Shown one piece after another: positions 12,405-22,605 of a DNA stretch of 64,000 nucleotides. The stretch lies in the NCBI GenBank assembly GCA_011009095.1, contig VTPC01001069.1, positions 1,740-65,739 of the forward strand. Reading direction: 5' to 3'. Source of the DNA: Ignelater luminosus. Lineage: Eukaryota; Arthropoda; Insecta; Coleoptera; Elateridae. Position 1 is the stretch's first letter, and the number at the start of each line of letters is the position of its first letter. The notes beneath the pieces were generated by a model. It had not been told where the DNA came from, did no database searches, and saw only the letters and a list, made by a program, of their open reading frames with translations. The position numbers and the translations under genes are program-made.

Positions 12405-14600
12405 GATCCTTTTAAAAATTCCCTGATCCAATCAACTATACGGTTAACCCAACTCGGGGGAATAGAAACAAAGATAAAATTAAGCTTCTGATTAAGCTGT
12501 CTAGAGCAGCTTAAAGTTAAAATTGATTTGTAGAAATGACTTTGAAAAATAAACAAGAGCATTTTGTGATTCGTTCAAATCTTGTTTAATAAAGAGATAA
12601 AAAAACGTAAATATTGACTAAATTTCAAGTTTACTTTTTACCTGGATATTAAAAATGATAAATTAGGGTAGGAGGTAAAACAAACATTGTTGTTTGTGGC
12701 AAGCGTTTGATAAATTACTTAATGTACTTTCTGTAAGTATTTTAAGAAAAGATGTTTTACGCTCTTCATAAAAGTTATCAAAGAAGGGAGTGTTTTCTAA
12801 CTAGAATAATTATATTACTCAGACTTTTGTTTTTGGTAATAGAATACATTTTATTTTTTTACTTCACTTTAATATAAAAAAATAGTTCTCATTGTAATAA
12901 GAAAGTACTTTACATTACCTATCTAAATTGAAATTCAATACCTAATAAAATGTAATACTACGTTAGTTGCGTTGGCGGAAAAACGCTATCGCGAATAACC
13001 AATGATGTTTGTCTGAAAAATGCCGTGAACGCAGAAAATAAGGATTTAAGAAAGAGAAAAGGGGAACACGAAAGTTATAGGTCACGAGCAAATTTATCAA
13101 TGGAAATTGTTCTGTTGAAACTTTGTTTTTGCTTTATTCACTGCTGGATAGAAAATAGCTGTGGTAGATAATAAAACATACCGAATAACATTTGTACATC
13201 CAAGTTGATGATATCTGAGGGTTAATAAATCCAGAATAGTTTTAACTGTTAATTAAAGATTTTCACAGATATATTCTAAATTATTATTCAAAGAAAAAAG
13301 TGACAGTATAACTTTATTGCCTTATGTGACCTACTTTCAGTTTTCAATTAATTATTAATTATTTTCCACTATCCTCGATGATAACAAATTCTAGATAGTG
13401 TATAGTGTACTTATAACACGCAATTGCCTTTTAATTGAAATATAATATGATATAGCTGCGTAAATAATTATTAAATAATGCAATAACCTTCATAAGAACA
13501 AAATTCGATAATTTGAGGGGTAACTGAATCAATTCGTATTGTTGAGTTAAATTACTTTAATAAGTTTAATAAGTTTTTTAATAAATTTGTAATCACTACT
13601 AGTAATTAAATACTGTAAACAACAGATTAATTATTTTCAGAAGTTATCATATTCTATGACTAAAAAATTATGAAATTTTAATCCTAAAATCTGGTTTTAA
13701 GAGGCTTGAGCTTTCCATTAAAATTAAGAATGGAATAACTTTATCCTTCATGTAAAGTAGTTAGTTTTCATTGCTTAAAAAATTTTAGAAATTTTTTATA
13801 TTGGGTTTAATGTATTTAATAATAATTAATAGTTCATCATGAAGATGATAGATAGTTAAAATGCTTGTAGGGTTTTACGCTTTCCAACATTGTTAAAAGT
13901 TAAAATTTCTAGGAATATTCACTTTTACAAATGTAATGTTGCGTCCTAAGCCTTTTATCGAATAAATCCTCTTAAATTACTGTAATATTTCTTTGAAAAT
14001 ATTTTGAGCGCTTATACGTTATACATTTTCTTAAAATAAAAAATATCGCTTTTGTCAATTAAGTAATTCTTTTTAAACTACCTTCAGTAATTCCTTGGAC
14101 ATATATTGTAACGGTAAATAATTTTGCTTTGTCGAATTCCTCTTAAAGGATCTACCTCAAAATTTCTGCTGGAAATTCTTAGGACATCGTTATTATCTGT
14201 TTCTAGGAAGACCTACAGAACCCCACTCTTTGTATACACTAGTAATATAAAAATGTTGTCGTTATTTTACATCAGTTTAGCTTCTTTACGTTTTTTTCAA
14301 AGTTGCCACAGTTTGTTTACTTTTGTTCATCTATTTATAAAGTGTTAATAAATAACATTAATTATTTTATCCTTTTGTTTATTATTATAAATATCGTTAC
14401 CTAGCATTATTCATGCTTATATGAATACAATGTTAAATGTATAGTTTTAGACAAAAGTATAGTGCACGGCCCCAAAGTTTAATAAAATCTGCAAACTTAA
14501 ATCTAAGTCGTAAATAGTAATTTAAAATAAAATATACAGAGCACTCTTTAAGTATTTGTTCTGATGTATACAATGGCGATAGTACAATTTTCAGGTTGCC
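12405..14600. other. 2.2 kb AT-rich sequence without gene
   Basis: Long runs of A and T dominate. The open frame at 14124-14348 is of low complexity and matches nothing. No repeat partner elsewhere in the window was found by eye. Confidence 0.4.
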
Positions 14601-14604
14601 TCAA

Positions 14605-15240
14605 AGTTAGCGAGTTAGATTTTGCTCCTGAGAGCTGGCATATATCTGGAGAACCCAAGTGTCCAAGAGATCTCGGTCTTGGGTAAACACATTACTGTTT
14701 TCTAAACGAAATTTCATGCCAACAAAGGAGGTAGACCTTGTCTGGTTTTTCAGGCACAACAGCATCTACGGCAACGAAAGGCCAGACAAATTTGATGCCG
14801 AAGGCTCTTGCTTAGGACCAGAACCCTTTCTGATGATTTTAAGGGAGTAGATCGAGTCAGTCCTGAACACATCGGCTTACGAAACTCAAAAGGTAAGTAG
14901 GTTAGGAAGCAGAGACTATCGTCAGGCGAAGGATCATATAACTGGTTTCAACTTATTTAAACAACTGAACTTATTTTAATTAGCCCTGCATTTTAAAAAG
15001 ACTCTTGTTGCTTTTAGGTGTAGATCCTAAATGTGCGAATGGTGATTACACGTCTTCCCACTTCTTGGAAGAACGTGAGGATTATATGGAACCGAGACCT
15101 ACGATCTTTCAGACTGTTACCCTAAGAAGCGAGGAGTTGAATATTCTTGCCTACATCGACATCTTCACTTTGGTACGAAAGTCAATAGTCATAGATTCCA
15201 TTAAAGAACAGACTGAGGAATAGAGTGCAGTTGTACAGAG
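14605..15240 (+). pseudogene. LINE fragment: RNase H domain and C-terminal zinc-knuckle region
   Basis: Two reading segments belong to one decayed LINE. At 14659-14850 the frame reads VDLVWFFRHNSIYGNERPDK then EGSCLGPEPFL. This matches the end of the LINE-type RNase H domain, whose usual form is W[VI]PGHSGI.GNE.AD.LA..G...F.GPEP; the His and Asn-Glu positions are kept, but the PG of PGHSG has become FR. At about 15020-15200 the frame reads DPKC, then SHFLEE, RSEELNIL and IDIFTLV, matching the C-terminal Cys-rich tail of the same proteins (usually C..C...ET..HFL..C ... EEL..L...DI..F), with most zinc-binding Cys lost. About 150 bases between the two islands are degenerate. RNase H in a LINE points to the I/R1 group of clades. 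It is inactive. Confidence 0.7.
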
Positions 15241-15524
15241 CCTATCAAGGCTTATTTGCTATCTGGGACTCCGAATCGTAATATAGCAACCGTAAATGGA
15301 TGCCTCAAGATTATTTCATGCAAAAGAGAGCGGCACGTTTGCAAGCAGTATCTAAAGCAAAATATGGCCCTATATGACAGGTAAAGCTAAAACGTGCTTA
15401 AAAGTAGTGTATAAATAAAACTTAACCTAATGTATAAATGTTAAAAGCGTCTAACGACGTAACACCCACAAACACATGCATAAAAGTAAAAACTAAACAC
15501 GCGATGTCGATCACTCTATTGATG

Positions 15525-16277
15525 TTATTGAGCGAGTGAAGACTTACTAGTTGAGGGCGAGCGGCTCAACATGTCGATGTTTTCAACTAGCTTGTTCTGA
15601 TCTGTTTTGAATAGTTTAAGAAGTGCCATAGCATGATTATTGATTGACGGCCAAATGCATCTGGTAGCCAGAACCAGGGCTGTTATAGTTGTAGTCTTGT
15701 CTTCGTATTTGCAATTCAGAGATTGGGCCATCTGCGGCGTCGAGTAGTAGTCGACTGTCTGTCGGTTTGCGTGATCCTTTCCAATTAATGGAGACGTTGC
15801 AGACCACCGCCCTTTCGCCTTAGACAAAGACCAGGTCCGGCTTTCTCAGGCTACCATCTGACAGCCTGAATCGTGACTCTTCCCCTACCAACCACCCGTT
15901 CCTCGCACTGTCATGCTGGCGAATCTTAGCAAAGTGCGAAAGTGTACAGCCCTGCAGTACGTGTGAGAGGCTATCTACACGGTTACATCCTGCCCTGTAT
16001 ATTCGCTCGTGTGGCGGGTTTGAGGGCATCCCCTTGGTAAGGAGGAGGTTGCCACGCAGTTGAATGCCAGAAATGTACTCTCTTCCATTCCAGTAAATCG
16101 GTGGGTTATCTACCCACGCCTTGGAAGTATTTGACAGGTTGTCCTGTATCAGGGCGTTATCTGAATACGTTCTATCCAACTTCTCTTCCCAGACTTGGCA
16201 CTTCCTGTGCCGGAGAAAGCTAACACTGCGGCTGTAATTAGGCCTGCCTACCTCAACTACTACTACTACTACTACTT
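15525..16277 (-). pseudogene. R2-type LINE fragment: zinc finger and restriction-like endonuclease
   Basis: Read on the minus strand, the frame from about 16277 gives NYSRSVSFLR, then WNGREYISGIQLRGNLLLTK, RAGCNRVDSLSHVLQGC and HFAKIRQHD, then RKPDLVFV. This is the order seen in R2/R4-group LINEs: a C-C-H-C zinc finger followed by the PD...D/E endonuclease, where RKPDLV carries the catalytic PD. A TAA follows FV at about 15820. Past it the same frame continues GERAVVCNVSINW, where family members usually have V[VL]DV, so the next catalytic Asp appears to be Asn. A shift to the next frame then gives VDYYSTPQMAQSL, the downstream part of the endonuclease. The copy therefore has a stop, a frameshift and a catalytic substitution. 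Its reverse transcriptase is missing: the left (5') end stops at a short (TAC)n run at 16257-16278. The AT-rich sequence between 15240 and 15525 may be its 3' UTR. R2 elements normally sit in 28S rDNA; there is no rDNA here. Confidence 0.82.
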
Positions 16278-16278
16278 A

Positions 16279-17590
16279 GTCCAAGTCTGTACATCTTATT
16301 AAATAATGTGAAATATATTACGAAACAATTATCTTGAAGTGTCTGGTGGTGTGACTAGGTGCCTGCCCATTGAATAAGTTGGATTTAGTGATAACATTAT
16401 TTAGATGAAGATGTGTAAAACACAAACATTTTATAAAGTTGTTCGTACCTTATTTGAACAGGTTTTGTTAAACAGCAAATTCGCATACAGCTAAAACTTC
16501 AAAACGTTTACAATGATACTAGTAAACAATATGGTAGGGTAAGAGAATTATAAAATAGCAGTTACAGAGGCATGGGGGTAAAATCGACTATCTATTATTA
16601 GATGATCAGCAATGTTAGAACCGTAGCTTAGTGACATAAGAAGCGACTTAGAACTGCAAAGTCCAATGTGTGCTAAAAAGATAACAGATGCATCAGGCAA
16701 AATATTTTAATACTTATGTAATGCAGTAACATACATAGTAGTAGTTATGCCATTCCCTAGTTTAATTCCAAAAAGTAATTTTGGTCTTTATGCTTATATC
16801 TTCGTAGGTACTAGACAACATAATGATTTCAATTTGCTGCACAATGAAGAACAGACAATTTAATCAATACTAACACTGAATTGATTTTTTTATGTCTTAA
16901 AGGTAGAAAATGACCAGATCACTTTTATAGGCATCTTTGACTGTTTTAATTTTAATTAGGTATTACGTAGGGAAGTCGGTAGTTATGCACTAATCAATCT
17001 TCATTTTTTTTTAAATTCTGTTGTTATTAACAACTTCTATTTTGAGTCCTCAATTTTACTTATATTACTTTACAAAGGTATCTTGTATTGAGACATTTAG
17101 ATCTTCTGTGATGAAGAAGTGGGACGCCGAGAGATCATGTCATATCAAGCACAAAAAGTTAACTGCTTGTTAGAATGCCAAATAGAATAGCTTACAGAGC
17201 TGTATTGACTTTCCTTGGTGGGAAAGCTTTGTTTGTGCTTTGTATGAACCAACGCTCTTAGGGGCATACTTTAATGAAACCCGCTTATTAAAACGAATAT
17301 GTAAGAATTCTGTTGAAGTTAGAAGTTTTTTCGTAGTACCTCCGGGATTAGTTCTCTATTTCAGGATTTCGAGGGTGTATTTTCTTTAAGTGTCTCGCAT
17401 AAATATTCAGAGTTTTCAGATTCCAAAGACAATAACAGGTAAGACATTCACAATCACCTACCATCAAAAAGAAAGATCACTATTCACCAAGGAAAAAGTA
17501 CAGAATTTAGGAATAGACTGAGATCATACATTTAGTCGGTTTTATTCTCGTTAAAATTTTCAAAATCTATTTCTTAGGATACATTATGTA
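16279..17590. other. 1.3 kb with no gene seen
   Basis: AT-rich sequence between the R2-type relic and the MITE at 17591. I see no coding or repeat signal. Confidence 0.4.
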
Positions 17591-18047
17591 TACAGGGTGT
17601 TATACATTTGAGTAGTTGTATGGGGATCTCAAAAATTTTTTTAAAAGAATAATATGGGATTATACATCTGAAAACCAGTTTTCGATAAAAACGTAAAAAG
17701 AAATCCAGGTCCGTATTGAAAAAAATTGACGTGATGATGATATCTGAAATACAAAACATCGTATTTAAAAAATAATTACACAGTCTTAAATAATATAAAA
17801 AAGTGCTCTAATAATGTGCTATTAGTTTTTAAATAAATTTGAAAACAAATGCGTAAGAAATTAAAAACGAAAAATTATTATTTTGGTTTTTTCCGGATAT
17901 CTCCGGAAGTATTCAAACTTTTTAAACTTTTTAAACGGCATGTTGTTAGGCACATAAATGCCCAACTTTGCAATGATTTAAACAAATTCGTATGTCTTAC
18001 GGTTTTTGAGATCCCAATACAACTACTCAAATTTGTAACACCCTGTA
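17591..18047. mobile_element. 457-bp MITE with about 45-bp terminal inverted repeats, TA target
   Basis: Left end TACAGGGTGTTA then TTTGAGTAGTTGTATGGGGA and ATCTCAAAAA; the right end is its reverse complement, ending ...AACACCCTGTA. The arms match at about 40 of 45 positions, with a one-base gap. TA dinucleotides flank both ends (17589-17590 and 18048-18049), which suits a Tc1/mariner-type target duplication. The interior is AT-rich and has no transposase. Open frames at 17759-17574 (-) and 17849-18076 (+) are by-products of the inverted repeats. Confidence 0.85.
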
Positions 18048-18693
18048 TAGTTAAAGTTATATCATTGAACTATTAAGGTTGTGGGTGAGTATGAAAATCA
18101 GCTACGTATAAGCAGTTTAAATAAAACGGATATCTGTGACTCACAATAAAATATTCGTATTTAAAAACGTTCACACACAAAAGGAATAATTATTGTGAGT
18201 ACTGCGTAGTTTAGATGGGAGTATAGTTAATTTGAACAGATCTCTAGCCAGAATAGATTAAAATACCAAAGATTTAATTATGAAAACACTTGTTGTTTCA
18301 TACTGTATGCGAAATTTTTTATTTGGTTACAAGGTTACAGATAAACCAGTTTAAATCTAAAAAATTAAGTAATAATATGATTAATTCACTTTTCTATTAC
18401 TTCTTATAAACATTTGCTTTTAAAGCTAATGTACTTCTCTTACTTAAACTTTCTTCTACACTAAACTTATCGATTATCGCAGTTTATAATAAATGCCTTA
18501 TGATAACGGCCGTACGAAGATTTCATCTTACAATAAGTATTTTTTCTATTTTTAAGAAGGAATTGTTTTTGACGTTTACATTCATAAAAAACAAATATAT
18601 CTTTTCTAGACTCCACAGTAATCCTACGCAGTTGAAGTAATATCTTTTTGGGTGACGTTTGAGGAAGAAGATTCAAAGCGAGAAATCAAAAAA

Positions 18694-18720
18694 GTAATTA
18701 ATTAATTAATTAATTAATTT
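18694..18720. repeat. (TAAT)n microsatellite
   Basis: About seven tandem TAAT units. Confidence 0.9.
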
Positions 18721-20096
18721 AAACATGAGCAAAGCAACTAGAAAACCGGACGCAAAAAAAAATCAAATCATTGCGTCATCAGAGAACCATCCCGTATACA
18801 ATTTCCATAATACAATAGGTAAAAGTATTTGCAAAAATTAAAGTTCTCGCAGTAGCAGTTGCCAAGACATGTCAATTATAAATAGGGTATTTGCTATTCA
18901 AATTTCACCACCAATCGGTGTATAGCGTTAGAAAGTTAAAATATGCAGACAAGATTTAGGGACCTGGAACATTTGAGTTAGAATGTAAATTAACGTAAAT
19001 GAGCAATTACTCTCATACAACTATAAGCTGTTTGAAACTAAATAACAGATAAAATAGTAATATGAAGATGTCGCAATCGTAAATACATTATTAAATAACT
19101 AAAAATATGTAAATACATACTACATTTAAAATCAACAACATGTAAAGACTGAAAAAATACTTTCAATGTCTAGGAATTGTAAACTCTTTGATAAACCAAG
19201 AAACTTTGTTTTGTTAGGATCACAGAAAAGTCACGTTGTAATTGAAATCTAAGTCTTGGGATTTAGTTAAATAGTTTAAGACATCTAAATGTAGTACTAA
19301 AAGAAAATTGAACTTGTTCTTCTTTATCTCTTTTTCTCATTCATGAAAAATTCGAAATAACGTTTAAAAATATATTGCTACGTATTCATATTCTTTTTTT
19401 ATCTCTATATCATTCTCAACGATAAATTTAATTGCAATAAATCATATCTATCTTCTATCTTATTATTATTATATAAATAAAAATGAATCGCAAAAATGTA
19501 TGAAGGCGTATCACTTCACAACGACTGAACCAAATTGGATAATTCTTTTTTTGTTGTGTTTGTTATTATCAGGAGAAGGTTTGTATAAAAGAAAATTTTC
19601 AAAAAAATGTACGGAAAGACGTAAAAATACATTTTTTCTCTTATACGTCATTTCGAGTGGTTCCCGAAGTATACAATAGATGGCGCCGCCGGCAGGATGG
19701 CGAAAGTGTCGAAGTGTCTGTAAGGAAGTTTTCCCTAACTTTGAGGTAATTTGAAAAATGTAATGGTCAAGAACTCCTTTTGAATAATACAAAAATCATA
19801 CTTCGTATTTATTTTTTGTGATCTTTAGTCACAAAACAAGTCGTACATTACATATTTTTCCGAATACATTCTTCTAAAGTACCAAATCAAAGAAGAATTT
19901 GAATAAAACATAAAATGTGTAGGTAATTCAAATTATGAAACTTGCAACACTTCAACATTCGGATACACTTTAATTAGCTAATGTCTTTTTCTTTTTTTTT
20001 TGTTATGGCGTAATACTCATGTGAGGCAGTATTTACGTATCGATAGTCTTTTCGAGGTAATGAGTATGTGATTTTGAAAAATTTATATAGAAGAAG

Positions 20097-20114
20097 ATAG
20101 ATAGATAGATAGAT
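20097..20114. repeat. (GATA)n microsatellite
   Basis: About four to five tandem GATA units shortly before the presumed Helitron. Confidence 0.85.
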
Positions 20115-20302
20115 GAAAATCGACACATTGCGCAATTAAAAATAGTATGCCTATAATACAAATATAAAAAAAAACATTGATACAATGACATCTCTATGAA
20201 CTGTTACTATACTCTTTGATTCATATTTATAATCAACATTAATTTTGTATTTTTGAAAAGCAAAAGTGTTTCTGTGCTTCGTGCTGTTTTTGTGATAAGA
20301 AA

Positions 20303-20842
20303 ATGCCATCAGTAAGACGTACAAATATCGGTCGGCGTACGCGCAACGCAAGAGAAATTCAATATTATAGAGCCAATGAGACTGAAGAAGAGCGTAGGCA
20401 GCGTTTGGAAACAAACAGATTGCGAATCTCACAAATGAGATCTACACGCACGGATCCGGAAGAATCCATACCGTCGACTTCAGGCCAGAGGCGACAAAAC
20501 AGACGGTCAAACGTATCTTATGAACGTTTGGCATTTACATATGATCCAACAATAGATTACGCTAGAGATCAATCTGTTGATTTTGGACCAATGGACAAAA
20601 TATGTCAATACTGCAGCGCTATAAGGTTTCGACTAGAACCAATAGGATTATGTTGTGCGAACGGGAAAATAAAATTACCACAACTTATAACACCACCTGA
20701 ACCACTGAATTCACTACTTTCAAGACAAGATCCTATATCAAAGCATTTTTTACAGAATATACAAATGTACAACAGTGCATTCCAAATGACATCATTTGGT
20801 GCAAATATAATTTAGGAAAGGGGTTTCAATCCAACTTTTAAG
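20303..20842 (+). pseudogene. Helitron Rep-helicase, exon 1 (N-terminal basic region and zinc finger-like Cys cluster)
   Basis: From ATG at 20303 the frame runs 180 codons to a splice donor AAG|GTATTA at 20842/20843. The first 90 residues are Arg-rich (MPSVRRTNIGRRTRNAR...). Residues around 100-120 hold CQYCSA and LCCANGK, a Cys pattern typical of the N-terminus of animal Helitron proteins. It ends GFNPTFK, which joins across the intron to IQGQIHHRAG. One TAG at 20813-20815 (codon 171) interrupts the frame just before GFNPTFK. The start is chosen because no in-frame extension is needed and an AT-rich leader precedes it. The stop is probably a point mutation of this copy. Confidence 0.85.
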
Positions 20843-20943
20843 GTATTATTTACTTCTGTAACAAACATCATTCACATCTATTGCAACATTTTAACACAAA
20901 TATAAAAAATATCGAAGCTCATAAATTAATTTCATTATTACAG
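20843..20943 (+). other. Predicted intron 1 of the Helitron gene (101 bp)
   Basis: Begins GTATTATTTACTTC and ends TTCATTATTACAG. Removal joins NPTFK to IQGQIHH in phase 0, which restores the sequence order known from other animal Helitron proteins. That continuity is the main support. Confidence 0.8.
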
Positions 20944-21406
20944 ATTCAAGGACAAATTCACCATCGTGCAGGAGCATTGTTGCTATCGCTTGATGGTGAA
21001 TACAAATTTCTTCAAATTTATTTCCTTGGAAATTCTGAAGTTGAACTAAAACAACGCTGTGCCATCAATCGTGCAGCTAAAAGAAAGATCATCATGCAAC
21101 TGCAACAACTGTTGCATACTCACAATCAATTTGTCCAATTGTTCAAAACAGCAGACAGAGCAGACAAAAGACCAGCAGGAGAACATGAGAGACGCTTCAA
21201 TGCACCTATGTTAAACGAAGTTGCCATTGTGGTTGTTGGAGAGAATATGGATTCTCGAGACATTGTAATTCAACGACGTGATGGTGGCAACCTTCAGCGT
21301 ATAAGTGAAACACATCGTTCGTATGATGCATTACAATACCTTCTAATATTTTGCAGAGGAGAAGATGGATACCATTTTTTTAACAATATGATTAATCCAG
21401 CAACTG
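20944..21406 (+). pseudogene. Helitron Rep-helicase, exon 2
   Basis: 154 codons plus one base, fully open: IQGQIHHRAGALLLSLDGEY, FLQIYFLGNSEVELKQRCAI, then LNEVAIVVVGE, RDIVIQRRDGGNLQRISETH and FNNMINPATG. This is the region upstream of the Helitron-like N domain in insect and nematode Helitrons. The exon ends AACTG|GTATGT. An open frame continues into the intron to 21477, but those extra residues (YQYKKINKNN...) have no counterpart in the family, which supports the splice site. Confidence 0.85.
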
Positions 21407-21687
21407 GTATGTATCAATACAAAAAAATAAATAAAAACAATAGTAATGGTTCACCATCTGTGATTTATCTAATTTAATATACAAATTTACTCACAATGTT
21501 TTCCCTCACGTTACTGAATGTATGTAGGTTTCAAAATACAAATGTAATAAAAATAACTAAATTTATGTCTTTATACACACAATTTTTTCCCTCACGTTAC
21601 TGAATGTATGTATGTTTCAGAATACAAATGTAAAAAAAATAACCAAATTTCTGTCTTTATAAACCAATGTACATTATTCTTTTACAG
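21407..21687 (+). other. Predicted intron 2 of the Helitron gene (281 bp)
   Basis: Begins GTATGTATC and ends ATTCTTTTACAG. Joining AACTG to GTCAAG gives ATGQETNKK, after which the Rep domain starts. The intron contains an 86-bp tandem duplication (21499-21669), whose second unit has a cryptic acceptor TATGTTTCAG near 21620. Confidence 0.8.
21499..21669 (+). repeat. Two tandem 86-bp units inside Helitron intron 2
   Basis: Both units start TTTTCCCTCACGTTACTGAA and continue TGTATGTA[GT]GTTTCA[AG]AATAC. They differ by a few substitutions, so the duplication is recent relative to the element. Confidence 0.9.
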
Positions 21688-22605
21688 GTCAAGAAACAAA
21701 CAAAAAGGTCAGCTCGATGAATTTTTATGCCTACTGTTGCATGATTCGTCAAAGCGAGGACAACCACATTTTGAAATGCCGTCGATTGTTTCATCAATTC
21801 GCCGTTGATATGTATGTAAAAATTGAAACAGAACGTCTGAGATATATACGTTTAAACCAGAGAAGATTACGTTCTGAAGAATATATTCATTTACGCGATG
21901 CCATGAACTCGGATAGTAATGGAAATAATGTCGGTCGACTTACTATTTTACCAGCAACATATGTGGGAAGCCCGAGACACATGCACGAATACGCGCAAGA
22001 TGCAATGACCTACGTGCGCCAATACGGTACGCCAGACCTATTTATTACCTTTACATGCAATCCAAAATGGATTGAAATCACTAATCTGTTATTACCCGGT
22101 CAATCATCCAGCGATCGTCACGACATAACAGCTCGAGTGTTCAAGCAAAAACTCAAAGCGCTCATGGACTTTATTGTAAAATATCATATCTTTGGAGTTG
22201 TACGATGTTGGATGTACTCTGTAGAATGGCAGAAAAGAGGACTGCCTCATGCGCACATTCTTCTGTGGATGGTTGAAAAAATAAGACCGGATGAAATTGA
22301 CTCAATCATTTGCGCAGAAATTCCTGATCCCGAAGTAGACCCACAATTGTATGAAGTAGTGAAGAAGAACATGATTCATGGACCGTGTGGCGAACACAAT
22401 CCTGAATCACCGTGCATGATCGACAACAAATGCTCAAAGCGTTATCCCCGTGCATTGTTGGCTGATACAATTACAGGCAATGATGGTTACCCCCAGTATC
22501 GTCGTCGTTCTATAGAAGACAATGGCAGAACAATAACGTTGCAAGTCAAAAATAACGATGTCGTAGTCAACAACAGCTGGATTATTCCGTATTCGCCGCT
22601 GAACT
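21688..22605 (+). pseudogene. Helitron Rep-helicase, exon 3: Helitron-like N / Rep domain with HUH motif
   Basis: The frame is open from QETNKK through MNFYAYCCMIRQ (21717) to IIPYSPL. Landmarks are AVDMYVKIETERLRYIR, SPRHMHEYAQDAMTYVRQY, PDLFITFTCNPKW and VEWQKRGLPHAHILLWM. The last contains the metal-binding His-Ala-His (HUH) at 22248-22256, used by Rep to coordinate the ion for single-strand nicking. Further on are MIHGPCGEHNPESPCM and CSKRYPR. The frame is lost at about 22605, where PYSPLNF meets a TAA, whereas relatives read ...LLFKAH. A one- or two-base indel there moves the rest of the protein to the next frame. The catalytic tyrosines lie just downstream. Confidence 0.9.

Larger units (their letters stand above)
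18048..20190. other. 2.1 kb with no gene seen; two microsatellites
   Basis: AT-rich, with (TAAT)n at 18694-18720 and (GATA)n at 20097-20114. A somewhat GC-richer patch with GATGGCGCCGCCGGCAGGATG near 19680 has no family match. The minus-strand frame 19792-19511 that covers this patch is not recognisable. Confidence 0.4.

Noticed and set aside
20060..20120. Opposite-strand Helitron 5' end (TCTATATAAATTTTTC on the minus strand)
   Set aside because: Resembles a Helitron start only by AT-richness; no matching 3' end upstream on that strand.
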